In this document: one piece after another, positions 35,094 to 43,216 of the stretch
How the letters are laid out: each line of letters begins with the position of its first letter
How positions within the stretch are numbered: the stretch's first letter is position 1
Assembly: GCF_013304445.1 (NCBI RefSeq)
Contig: NZ_JAAITA010000011.1
Location: forward strand, 37,219 to 101,218
DNA from: Blautia hansenii
GTDB lineage: Bacteria > Bacillota > Clostridia > Lachnospirales > Lachnospiraceae
Direction of reading: 5' to 3'
Length of the DNA: 64,000 nucleotides
Notes under the pieces: generated by a model
What the model was told of the DNA's origin: nothing
The model's input: only the letters and a program-made list of their open reading frames with translations
The model's database searches: none
Position numbers and translations under genes: made by a program

Positions 35094-37648
35094 CAGTCGT
35101 TCTCCTTTCTGCGGAAGGTTTCCAGCATCTGTTCAAAGGACATGCCTGCCAACTGCTGCTGTTCGGCCAGTTTTGTGTGAATGTATTCTATAATAATCAG
35201 CCACAGGCAGATGGCGATAATGGAGACAATCCAGAGCACCAGGAAGACCAGCTTGGATTCCAGACTGAACATGAGTATCAGGAATATCAGCGGGATTATG
35301 AGAATCGCCAGAAAACCAAGGCGAACCATTTTCCTGTAGTTTTTCTCAAAAGCCTGTGCTTTTTGGGTGGTCTGCAGCTGCAGCTCCTCCTGTGACAGGG
35401 AAGCCTTTAAAAGGAGAGAAAGCTGTGCGCTTCGACCCGGCTCCCTGCCCGGTGTATCGGAAATCATAAACTCCGTTTCAGACAGCTTCAGGTCAAATAA
35501 GTGATTAAGCCCTGCCAGCATAGGGCGCAGCCCAAGTCCTATAAGAAGGAAAACCGGTATATAGCAGAGCAGAAGCAGCATATCTTTTGCGTAGACGTTT
35601 CCATACATGCCGGCAATACATTCCCGCATGGCGCCTACCCCGTAGGTAAAGGGCAGAAGCGGGTGCAGCTTCTGGAAAAAAGCAGGGGTCATTTCCACCG
35701 GGAACGTACCGGAGGAGCCCGGAATCTGCAGGATAACCAGAATGACGGCCAGAGCCTTTCCGATATGCTTAAAGGTCAGGGAAAGGACATAAATAATCGT
35801 TACATACACAAAAGAACAAAGCATGCCCGCAGCCAGCATGGCAGCAGGATGTTTGCACTGGATTTTCAGCAGCCAGATATCTCCGGCACATACAATCAAC
35901 CCCTGGAATACGCCTATGAAGACAAAAAGCAGCCATCTGCCGAAAAATCCGGAGACAGGACGAAAAGAAGGAATCTTTTTGTCCCGGTCTACTTCCAGCT
36001 TCAAAATGGCAATGAGGACAATGCCGCCCACCCAGATAGCCAGGTTGGTGTAAAAAGGAGCCATGCCGGAGCCGTAGTTCTTCATAGAATAGAAGGTTTT
36101 CGTCTCAATTTCAGCCGGAGAGGCCATAAAAGAGGAAACGGTTTCTGCGTCAATGCCTTCCAGTGAAAGGAACTTCTGGAAAGAATCAGAGCTTACAATG
36201 GCATTTACATCGGTGCGTACAGTGTTCAAATCTTCCTGAATCTTAGCCAGGGCAGTCTGTGTGCTGTCCAGGGCAGTCCGGGCATCTTCCAGTCCGGTTC
36301 CAAGCTGGGTCAGTGCTCCTTTTATCTGGTCAGCGGAGGCAGGAACATTGTTTAAAATCCCGGAAAGCTCCCCGGAAAGCGCAGAAAAGGTATCCAGAGA
36401 CTGACTGAGTGCAGGCAGGACGCTTTCGTTTAAAGAAGAACGCAGTGTGTGAAGCTGGTTCAGGTTCTCTTCAGTAAGGGAGGTCAGTTCTTCTCTGGTA
36501 GAGCCGGTGACGGAAATAGCATTTTTGATTCCGTCATTGCTGGCTGTAAGGCTGTCCACCAGTTCTTTATTGCTTTGGTTGTGTTCCTGCAGTTTCTCAA
36601 TGGCTGTTCCGATTTCATCCGGTACAATAGGGAGGTACTGGGAAATAACATCATTAATTTCCTGCATTTTATTCAGAATCTGACCGTTTAAGTCTACTAC
36701 GCTATTTACGTTATCCAGAGCATTTCCCACATGCCCGTTGATTTTATCTGCCTTGGATTCCAAATCCGTCAGCCCTGCAGAGGCGGAGCTGTTTGCCTGA
36801 TTCAGAAGCAGTTCCCCATCAGAAAGGGACTTGGAGAGAACAGAAGAAAAGGAGCCTGCCGCTGTTCTGGTATCTTTAAGCAAAGAATCTGCGTCCTTTA
36901 AGGCAGAAGCAGAGGATTGGGCAGCTGTCTTCAGATTATCAGAAGTTCCCTGTGTGTCCGAAATCAGAGATTTACTGCTGTCTGCATGGGTACGGAAGGT
37001 ATCCAGAAGAGTTTCATATTCAGCGATATTCTGCTGGGTTTTGTCCAGCATATCTGTAATCTCAGAATTTACGGAGGTTACAGTTCCGGAAATATCACGC
37101 ACAGCAGTTTTCAATATTTTGGAAACCGATTCAGAGGCTACAGAAGAAAAGGTGCTGTTAATCTGTGTCTGAATGGTCGTAGCCCCGGCGTCTGTAATTT
37201 TAGGCGCTACGGCGTTGGGTTTTTCATTTATGTAGTATTTTAATTCCGGAATTTCGATTTTGCCGGATAAAACGCTGACAAGAGAACTACTGAAATCATC
37301 AGGAATGACAATGGCAGCATAGTATTTGCCGGATTTCACGCCCTTTATGGCCTTTTCTTCGGAAACAAATTCCCAGCCCAACTGGTCGTTTTTCTTCAAA
37401 TTATCTATAATTTCCTTGCCGGCGTTGATGGAGAGGTCTTTTTTCACCGCTTCTTTGTCATTGTTTGCAACAGCGACCTTTACGCCGGAAGTATTTCCAT
37501 AGGGGTCCATATTGGCGGCGATATTCACCCATGCGTATAAAGAGGGGAGAATCGTAATGCCGATAAGAACAATCAGAGCCACGGGATTCCCCGCCAGCCG
37601 CCGCAGGTCGCGGAAAAAAATCTGAAACGATTTTTTCAAAACATACAC
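35093..37648 (-). CDS. YhgE/Pip family membrane protein (ABC-2-like), long form
   Basis: 851 residues, paralogue of the next gene downstream. It has the same plan: N-terminal helix (NPVALIVLIGITILPSLYAWVNI), a coiled-coil ectodomain and six ABC-2-like helices. An extra C-terminal region of about 140 residues holds two more helices (LGFLAILIIPLIFLILMFSL, then LWIVSIIAICLWLIII). It is first in a two-gene operon transcribed away from the DnaA-box region. The pair may form a heteromeric complex (inference). Confidence 0.85.
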   Translation of the reverse strand: MYVLKKSFQIFFRDLRRLAGNPVALIVLIGITILPSLYAWVNIAANMDPYGNTSGVKVAVANNDKEAVKKDLSINAGKEIIDNLKKNDQLGWEFVSEEKAIKGVKSGKYYAAIVIPDDFSSSLVSVLSGKIEIPELKYYINEKPNAVAPKITDAGATTIQTQINSTFSSVASESVSKILKTAVRDISGTVTSVNSEITDMLDKTQQNIAEYETLLDTFRTHADSSKSLISDTQGTSDNLKTAAQSSASALKDADSLLKDTRTAAGSFSSVLSKSLSDGELLLNQANSSASAGLTDLESKADKINGHVGNALDNVNSVVDLNGQILNKMQEINDVISQYLPIVPDEIGTAIEKLQEHNQSNKELVDSLTASNDGIKNAISVTGSTREELTSLTEENLNQLHTLRSSLNESVLPALSQSLDTFSALSGELSGILNNVPASADQIKGALTQLGTGLEDARTALDSTQTALAKIQEDLNTVRTDVNAIVSSDSFQKFLSLEGIDAETVSSFMASPAEIETKTFYSMKNYGSGMAPFYTNLAIWVGGIVLIAILKLEVDRDKKIPSFRPVSGFFGRWLLFVFIGVFQGLIVCAGDIWLLKIQCKHPAAMLAAGMLCSFVYVTIIYVLSLTFKHIGKALAVILVILQIPGSSGTFPVEMTPAFFQKLHPLLPFTYGVGAMRECIAGMYGNVYAKDMLLLLCYIPVFLLIGLGLRPMLAGLNHLFDLKLSETEFMISDTPGREPGRSAQLSLLLKASLSQEELQLQTTQKAQAFEKNYRKMVRLGFLAILIIPLIFLILMFSLESKLVFLVLWIVSIIAICLWLIIIEYIHTKLAEQQQLAGMSFEQMLETFRRKEND

Positions 37649-37894
37649 TTCCTTTCTATAATTATAACGGAAATATTATCGTACAAAAAAAGGAAAAATG
37701 CAACGGTAATATTTAAAAGAAGTTTTAACCGAAAATGGTTGGATTTTGGGTTACATAAGAATACCGAAATAACAGTCTTCCCGTCGAATGTAGAAAAGAG
37801 CGGAAACACTTCTGTTTTTATCAATTATTGTCAGAATATTCACGTTTGTAAAAAATATACAAAGAATGTCGAACTGTGGAAAGTTTCCCACATC

Positions 37895-38068
37895 TTATCC
37901 TCAAAGTTATACACATTAAAAATTTCTCAAGACAGGGGAAAAGTCCAGTTATACACCAAGTTATCCACATTGTCCACAAAAATGTGTGTGGATGAATGTG
38001 ATTTACATAAAGAAATAAAGAACAAAGGTTTTGTGTACTTGTTATAAAAAGGGTTTTTTTGTGGAAAA
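37895..38068. other. Cluster of DnaA-box-like 9-mers in an AT-rich gap
   Basis: Within the 776-bp gene-free region 37649-38424 there are two exact matches to TTATNCACA: TTATACACA 37907-37915 and TTATCCACA 37961-37969. Single-mismatch copies are TTATCCTCA 37895-37903, TTATACACC 37949-37957, TTGTCCACA 37970-37978, and on the other strand TGTGGATGA 37987-37995 and TGTGGAAAA 38060-38068. Three boxes run nearly head to tail at 37949-37978. No dnaA, dnaN or rpmH is near. It could be a DnaA titration or regulatory site, or an origin-like element. The rest of 37649-38236 is AT-rich with no gene seen. Confidence 0.6.
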
Positions 38069-38236
38069 AAGGAGAAAAAGAGTTGATTTTTCTATAGTCA
38101 AATTTTTAACAGGAAGAAATACAATTTGGTGAAATAACGAAAAAATTAAAATAATTGTCTGATAATATCAGTTTACCATAATTTATAAAAGGGTAGAAGA
38201 TATTTAGGTGAGGAACGTTTGTGTATCTACTATATA

Positions 38237-38330
38237 TTGTAAAAACAGGTGAAATGTAAAATGGGGGTCTGCTTTTGTAAAATTTGGATTTTACAAATAT
38301 TTAACCTTTTTACGATTGGTGATTTTACAA
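38237..38330 (+). promoter_or_regulatory. Iterated TGTAAAAT motif upstream of pstS
   Basis: Five copies of a TTGTAAAAT-like 9-mer: TTGTAAAAA 38237-38245, ATGTAAAAT 38254-38262, TTGTAAAAT 38275-38283, and inverted ATTTTACAA at 38288-38296 and 38322-38330. Copies three and four make a palindrome with 10-bp arms and a 4-bp spacer. They end about 95 bp before pstS, so binding of the PhoB-type regulator encoded downstream is a good guess. Confidence 0.5.
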
Positions 38331-38424
38331 AACTTTTTTATAGTTGATGTTGTCAACAGGAAAGCAAAACAAATTTAAAGGATAAATAAAAAACGAAATT
38401 TACAGTGAAAAGGAGATTCTGGTA

Positions 38425-39345
38425 ATGAAGAAGAAAGTATTAACAGCAGTACTCACAGGTGTTATGGTATTTGGTATGGCAGCATGCGGAAGCAATGGAG
38501 AAAGCACTTCTGATGCGGGCAGCGACTCCGGTTCTGATAAGGAAGCAAGCGCAGAGGCGCCTACAGGAGAAATTTCGGTAATTTCCAGAGAAGATGGTTC
38601 CGGCACAAGAGGTGCATTTATTGAACTTTTCGGTATTGAAGAAAAAGATGATTCAGGAGAAAAAATTGACAATACAACGGAAGACGCGCAGGTTACCAAC
38701 AATACTTCTGTTATGATGACCAGCGTGGCAGGAGACCCGCAGGCTATCGGCTATATCTCTTTAGGTTCCCTGGATAAGTCTGTAAAGGCATTGAAAGTAG
38801 ATGGCGCAGAAGCAACAGCAGAGAATGTAAAGAACGATACTTATAAAATTTCCCGTCCTTTCAACATTGCTACTACAGATAAAGTAAGTGAAGCGGCACA
38901 GGATTTCATTGATTACATTTTAAGTGCAGAAGGACAGAAAATTGTAGAAGACAACGGTTACATTGCAGCAGCTGCAGACGCAGCCGCTTATGCGGGAAGC
39001 AAACCCTCCGGAAAAATTGTAGTGGCAGGTTCTTCTTCTGTAACGCCTGTTATGGAAAAATTAAAAGAGGGATATGAAGCTGTAAATCCGGATGCAGAAA
39101 TCGAAATTCAGCAGAGCGATTCCACAACAGGTATGGAATCTGCTATCAGCGGTGTATGTGATATCGGAATGGCTTCCAGAGAGTTAAAAGATTCTGAAAC
39201 AGAAGCTGGTTTGAAGGGACAGGAAATTGCCCTTGACGGTATTGCGGTGATTGTCAATAACGAAAACGCTATGACAGATATTACATCTGACCAGGTAAAA
39301 GAAATCTATACAGGTGAAGTAACCGACTGGGAAGATTTACAGTAA
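38425..39345 (+). CDS. pstS: Phosphate-binding lipoprotein PstS, circularly permuted
   Basis: 306-residue lipoprotein (lipobox GMAAC, Cys21) that binds phosphate for the Pst importer. Motif order is swapped relative to ordinary PstS. The half that normally comes last is first: ISVISREDGSGTRGAF, TSVAGDPQAIGYISLGS, then SAEGQKIVEDNGYIA. After a linker it is followed by the half that normally comes first: VVAGSSSVTPVMEKLKEGYE, CDIGMASRELK, IALDGIAVIVNN and IYTGEVTDWEDLQ at the end. All phosphate-contact motifs seem present. First gene of the pst-pho operon, with AAAAGGAG upstream. Confidence 0.92.
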   Translation: MKKKVLTAVLTGVMVFGMAACGSNGESTSDAGSDSGSDKEASAEAPTGEISVISREDGSGTRGAFIELFGIEEKDDSGEKIDNTTEDAQVTNNTSVMMTSVAGDPQAIGYISLGSLDKSVKALKVDGAEATAENVKNDTYKISRPFNIATTDKVSEAAQDFIDYILSAEGQKIVEDNGYIAAAADAAAYAGSKPSGKIVVAGSSSVTPVMEKLKEGYEAVNPDAEIEIQQSDSTTGMESAISGVCDIGMASRELKDSETEAGLKGQEIALDGIAVIVNNENAMTDITSDQVKEIYTGEVTDWEDLQ

Positions 39346-39371
39346 TCACAGAGGAATAGGAGCAAAGTGCG

Positions 39372-40244
39372 ATGAAAGACATCAAAGAAACAGTTATGAA
39401 ATATGTGTTTCTCCTGTGTGCATGCGCTTCCATTCTGGCAGTTGTTTTGATTTGTCTGTTCCTGTTTGCCAATGGTGTTCCAGCCATTGGCAAAATAGGA
39501 ATTTTTGACTTTCTGCTGGGAGAAAAATGGAAGCCGGGCAACGATATTTACGGGATTCTTCCGTTTATTCTGGGAAGTATTTATGTAACCGCTGGAGCCA
39601 TTGTGATTGGTGTGCCGGTGGGAATCCTGACCGCTATCTTTATGGCAAGATTTTGTCCGCCAAAGCTGTATCGGTTTATGAAGCCAGCCGTAGACCTTTT
39701 GGCAGGAATTCCTTCTGTTGTATACGGCTTCTTTGGTTTGGTGGTTCTGGTTCCTTTTGTCCGTGATTTTTTCGGAAGGACACTGGGATTTGGCGGAAGC
39801 GGCGCCAGCATGTTTACGGCATCGGTCATGCTGGGGATTATGATTCTGCCGACCATTATCAGCGTAGGGGAGTCTTCCATCCGTGCTGTGCCCAACAGCT
39901 ACTATGAAGGCGCTCTGGCTCTGGGCGCTACCCATGAAAGAAGTGTGTTCTTTACGGTAGTCCCGGCAGCCAAATCCGGTATTATGGCAGGCATTATCCT
40001 GGGCGTGGGAAGGGCCATTGGAGAAACCATGGCGGTGATTATGATTGCGGGAAATCAGCCCCGTATGCCAAAGGGACTCTTTAAAGGAGTCCGTACTCTG
40101 ACTTCTAATATTGTTATTGAAATGGGATATGCGACAGACCTGCACAGAGATGCACTAATCGCAACAGCCGTAGTTCTGTTCGTGTTTATTCTGCTGATTA
40201 ATCTGTTATTTTCATTGGTAAAGAGGAGAGGAACAAATGGATGA
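39372..40244 (+). CDS. pstC: Phosphate ABC transporter permease PstC
   Basis: 290 residues with about six membrane helices and the PstC pattern FLLGEKWKPGNDIYGILPFILGS, AGIPSVVYGFFGL and the EAA-like loop EGALALGATHERSVFFTVVPAA. It starts 27 bp after pstS and overlaps pstA by 8 bp, as usual for this pair. Confidence 0.95.
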   Translation: MKDIKETVMKYVFLLCACASILAVVLICLFLFANGVPAIGKIGIFDFLLGEKWKPGNDIYGILPFILGSIYVTAGAIVIGVPVGILTAIFMARFCPPKLYRFMKPAVDLLAGIPSVVYGFFGLVVLVPFVRDFFGRTLGFGGSGASMFTASVMLGIMILPTIISVGESSIRAVPNSYYEGALALGATHERSVFFTVVPAAKSGIMAGIILGVGRAIGETMAVIMIAGNQPRMPKGLFKGVRTLTSNIVIEMGYATDLHRDALIATAVVLFVFILLINLLFSLVKRRGTNG

Positions 40245-41115
40245 GGCAATTCAGCCAATTAATGTACAAAGCGCAAAACAGAAAATAAAATCATATTCCC
40301 ACAATCCAGGTTCTCTGATTCTGGCAGGACTTGTGGGACTTGCCGCACTGCTTACTGTGCTTACTTTAGTGTTTATTGTGGGATATATTCTCATTAAGGG
40401 AATTCCCAATCTGACTCCGGAATTATTTCAGTTGGAATACAATTCTGAAAATGTTTCCATGTTTCCGGCCATTATCAATACCATTTGTATGACTGTGCTG
40501 TCTCTGCTGATTGCAGGGCCGTTGGGAATCCTGGCGGCTGTTTATCTGGTAGAGTACGCCAAAAAAGGCAATAAACTGGTTTCTCTGGTTCGTGTGACTG
40601 CAGAAACCCTGACCGGAATTCCTTCAATTGTATACGGACTTTTCGGTATGCTGTTTTTCGTAACGACCCTGCATTGGGGCTATTCTATGCTGGCAGGCGC
40701 TTTTACACTGGCTATTATGGTACTGCCGGTGATTATGAGAACCACGGAAGAAGCCCTTCTTTCCGTACCGGATACGTTTCGTGAGGCCAGCTTTGGTCTG
40801 GGAGCAGGACGCTTGAGAACCATTTTCGTTGTCATTCTTCCTTCTGCAGTTCCGGGTATCTTTTCCGGTGTGATTTTGTCTATCGGACGTATTGTGGGAG
40901 AGACGGCGGCTTTGATGTACACGGCGGGAACCGTGGCAGAACTTCCAAAGAGTGTGATGTCTTCTACAAGAACCCTGTCTGTGCATATGTATTCCCTGGC
41001 AAGTGAAGGTTTATATGTGGACCAGGCATACGCTACAGCCGTAGTGCTTCTGCTCATTGTATTGATTATTAACTGGATATCAGGAAGAATTGCGCGAAAG
41101 ATTAAGAAAGGATAA
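40237..41115 (+). CDS. pstA: Phosphate ABC transporter permease PstA
   Basis: 292 residues. The TGIPSIVYGLFGMLFF segment, EAALLSVPDTFREASFGLGAG-like EAA loop region and GRIVGETAALMYTAG identify PstA. It pairs with PstC to form the channel. It overlaps pstC by 8 bp and lies 9 bp before pstB. Confidence 0.95.
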   Translation: MDEAIQPINVQSAKQKIKSYSHNPGSLILAGLVGLAALLTVLTLVFIVGYILIKGIPNLTPELFQLEYNSENVSMFPAIINTICMTVLSLLIAGPLGILAAVYLVEYAKKGNKLVSLVRVTAETLTGIPSIVYGLFGMLFFVTTLHWGYSMLAGAFTLAIMVLPVIMRTTEEALLSVPDTFREASFGLGAGRLRTIFVVILPSAVPGIFSGVILSIGRIVGETAALMYTAGTVAELPKSVMSSTRTLSVHMYSLASEGLYVDQAYATAVVLLLIVLIINWISGRIARKIKKG

Positions 41116-41124
41116 ACAGAAACT

Positions 41125-41880
41125 ATGAGTAAGTTTTCGATTTCCAATTTGGATTTATATTATGATAACGGTGCGTTTCATGCGCTGAAAAACATTAATC
41201 TGGAACTGCAGGAGAAGGAAATTACCGCTTTTATCGGGCCTTCCGGTTGTGGAAAATCCACACTGCTGAAATCCTTAAACCGTATGAATGACCTGGTGGA
41301 GGGATGTAAAATTACAGGAAAAGTGCTGCTGGACGGGGAAGATATTTACGGAAACATGAATATCAATCTATTGAGAAAAAGAGTGGGTATGGTGTTTCAG
41401 AAACCAAATCCCTTTCCTATGAGCATTTACGATAACATTGCCTATGGTCCCAGAACTCACGGAATCCGTTCTAAGGTAAAGCTGGATGATATTGTAGAGC
41501 GTTCTCTTAGAAATGCGGCTATCTGGGATGAGGTCAAAGACCGTTTGAAATTAAGCGCCCTGGGAATGTCCGGCGGTCAGCAGCAGCGTCTCTGTATTGC
41601 CAGAGCTCTGGCTGTAGAACCGGAGGTGCTTCTCATGGACGAGCCAACTTCTGCCCTTGACCCTATTTCTACGTCTAAGATTGAAGAACTGGCTGTGGAA
41701 TTGAAGAAAAATTACACCATTATTATGGTAACCCATAATATGCAGCAGGCAGCCCGTATTTCGGACAAGACGGCGTTTTTCCTTCTGGGTGAGGTTGTGG
41801 AATACGGAGAGACGGAGCAGATATTCTCCATGCCGAAGAATAAGAAAACGGAAGATTACATTACGGGGAGGTTTGGATAA
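41125..41880 (+). CDS. pstB: Phosphate ABC transporter ATPase PstB
   Basis: 251 residues. Walker [17 protein letters not shown], PstB-typical [20 protein letters not shown], signature [16 protein letters not shown], Walker [15 protein letters not shown] and switch His in [13 protein letters not shown]. Its TAA overlaps the phoU ATG, so the two are coupled. Confidence 0.97.
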   Translation: MSKFSISNLDLYYDNGAFHALKNINLELQEKEITAFIGPSGCGKSTLLKSLNRMNDLVEGCKITGKVLLDGEDIYGNMNINLLRKRVGMVFQKPNPFPMSIYDNIAYGPRTHGIRSKVKLDDIVERSLRNAAIWDEVKDRLKLSALGMSGGQQQRLCIARALAVEPEVLLMDEPTSALDPISTSKIEELAVELKKNYTIIMVTHNMQQAARISDKTAFFLLGEVVEYGETEQIFSMPKNKKTEDYITGRFG

Positions 41881-42533
41881 TGAGAAAGAGATTCGACCAG
41901 CAGCTTGAAGAATTGAATGTGGAATTGATTAAGATGGGGTCGCTGTGTGAAAGAGCCATCCGAAGAGCCGTAGAGCTGCTGCAAAATCCAGAGGACACCA
42001 GAGTCAGCGATGTAGACCGGATTGAAGAGGAAGTCAATCACAAGGAACGTGAGATAGAGACCCTTTGCATGAAGCTGCTTTTGCAGCAGCAGCCGGTGGC
42101 AAAGGATTTGCGTGAAATTTCTTCTGCGCTGAAAATGATTTCCGATATGGAAAGAATCGGAGACCAGGCGCAGGATATTGCGGATATGGCCAGATTTATG
42201 CAGGTAAAGGAAATTGCCCACAAAATCCATATCGGGGAAATGGCGGAAGCCACTATTAAAATGGTAACAGAAAGCATTAATTCCTTTGTAAAAAAGGATT
42301 TAAAAGCAGCCGCAGCTGTAGTAAAATATGATGATGTAGTAGATGATTTATTCTTAAAAATAAAAACAGAGCTGCCGGCCATGATGGAAAAGGATTCTAA
42401 AAATGCTGAGTATTATATTGACCTGATTATGATTGCCAAATATTTTGAGCGCATCGGAGACCATGCCGAGAATATTGCCCAGTGGGTGGAATATTCCATT
42501 ACAGGCTCGCATCAAGAACTCAGACAGGAGTAG
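41880..42533 (+). CDS. phoU: Phosphate signalling protein PhoU
   Basis: 217 residues forming two three-helix bundles. The metal-cluster motifs of each half are seen as ALKMISDMERIGDQAQDIAD and IMIAKYFERIGDHAENIAQW. It links Pst activity to the PhoR kinase, usually keeping it off when phosphate is plentiful. It overlaps pstB by one base. Confidence 0.95.
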   Translation: MRKRFDQQLEELNVELIKMGSLCERAIRRAVELLQNPEDTRVSDVDRIEEEVNHKEREIETLCMKLLLQQQPVAKDLREISSALKMISDMERIGDQAQDIADMARFMQVKEIAHKIHIGEMAEATIKMVTESINSFVKKDLKAAAAVVKYDDVVDDLFLKIKTELPAMMEKDSKNAEYYIDLIMIAKYFERIGDHAENIAQWVEYSITGSHQELRQE

Positions 42534-42538
42534 TGAGA

Positions 42539-43216
42539 ATGGTTTATTTAGTTGAAGATGATGAAAGTATCCGGGAACTGGTAGTGTATACCCTGAACAG
42601 TCAGGGGATAGAAGCAGAAGGCTTTTCCATGCCTTCGGACTTCTGGGAAACCCTGGAGAAAAGGGTGCCGGATTTGATTCTTCTGGACATTATGCTGCCG
42701 GAAGAAGACGGACTGAGCATACTGCAAAAGCTGAGAAAGCGCAGCGATACAAAACAGGTTCCTATTGCCATGCTGACTGCAAAAGGCAGTGAATACGATA
42801 CGGTCAAAGGACTGGACAGCGGCGCAGACGACTATATTCCAAAGCCTTTCCGCATGATGGAACTGGTATCCAGAGTGAAAGCCCTGCTTAGAAGGAGCGG
42901 AAAAAGTGAAGGTACGGATACGGAATACACCCTGGGAAATTTGTATGTTTCACAGAAAAAACATCAGGTGAAGGTAGATGGAGAGGAGATTACCCTGACG
43001 TTAAAGGAGTTTGAAATTCTTTTGCTTCTGCTCTCCAATCCGGGGATTGTATTTACCAGAGCACAGCTTCTGGATAAAATCTGGGGCTATCAGTTTGACG
43101 GTGAGAGCAGAACTGTGGACGTGCATATCCGGACGCTGCGTCAGAAACTGAAAGATGCCGGGCATTATATTGAGACTGTCCGTGGTATGGGATATAAAAT
43201 AGGAGGGTCATCATGA
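42539..43216 (+). CDS. phoB: PhoB/PhoP-type response regulator
   Basis: OmpR/PhoB-family regulator of 225 residues from ATG 42539, with CAGGAG upstream. The receiver domain has VEDDES, phospho-acceptor LLDIMLP (Asp50) and the PKPFRMMEL switch Lys. The C-terminal winged helix has LTLKEFEILLLLLSNPG and GESRTVDVHIRTLRQKL. By operon context it controls phosphate-starvation genes, probably including its own operon through the motifs upstream of pstS. ATGA overlap with the kinase. Confidence 0.92.
   Translation: MVYLVEDDESIRELVVYTLNSQGIEAEGFSMPSDFWETLEKRVPDLILLDIMLPEEDGLSILQKLRKRSDTKQVPIAMLTAKGSEYDTVKGLDSGADDYIPKPFRMMELVSRVKALLRRSGKSEGTDTEYTLGNLYVSQKKHQVKVDGEEITLTLKEFEILLLLLSNPGIVFTRAQLLDKIWGYQFDGESRTVDVHIRTLRQKLKDAGHYIETVRGMGYKIGGSS

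Noticed and set aside
34263..35180. 305-codon open frame on the plus strand
   Set aside because: It lies antisense to the well supported YhgE/Pip genes, has no family signal and low-complexity composition typical of a shadow frame.
37649..38424. Calling this gap the chromosomal oriC
   Set aside because: DnaA boxes are present, but dnaA, dnaN, rpmH and gyrase genes are absent from the window and neighbouring gene directions do not diverge over a long range. Only a DnaA-box cluster is claimed.
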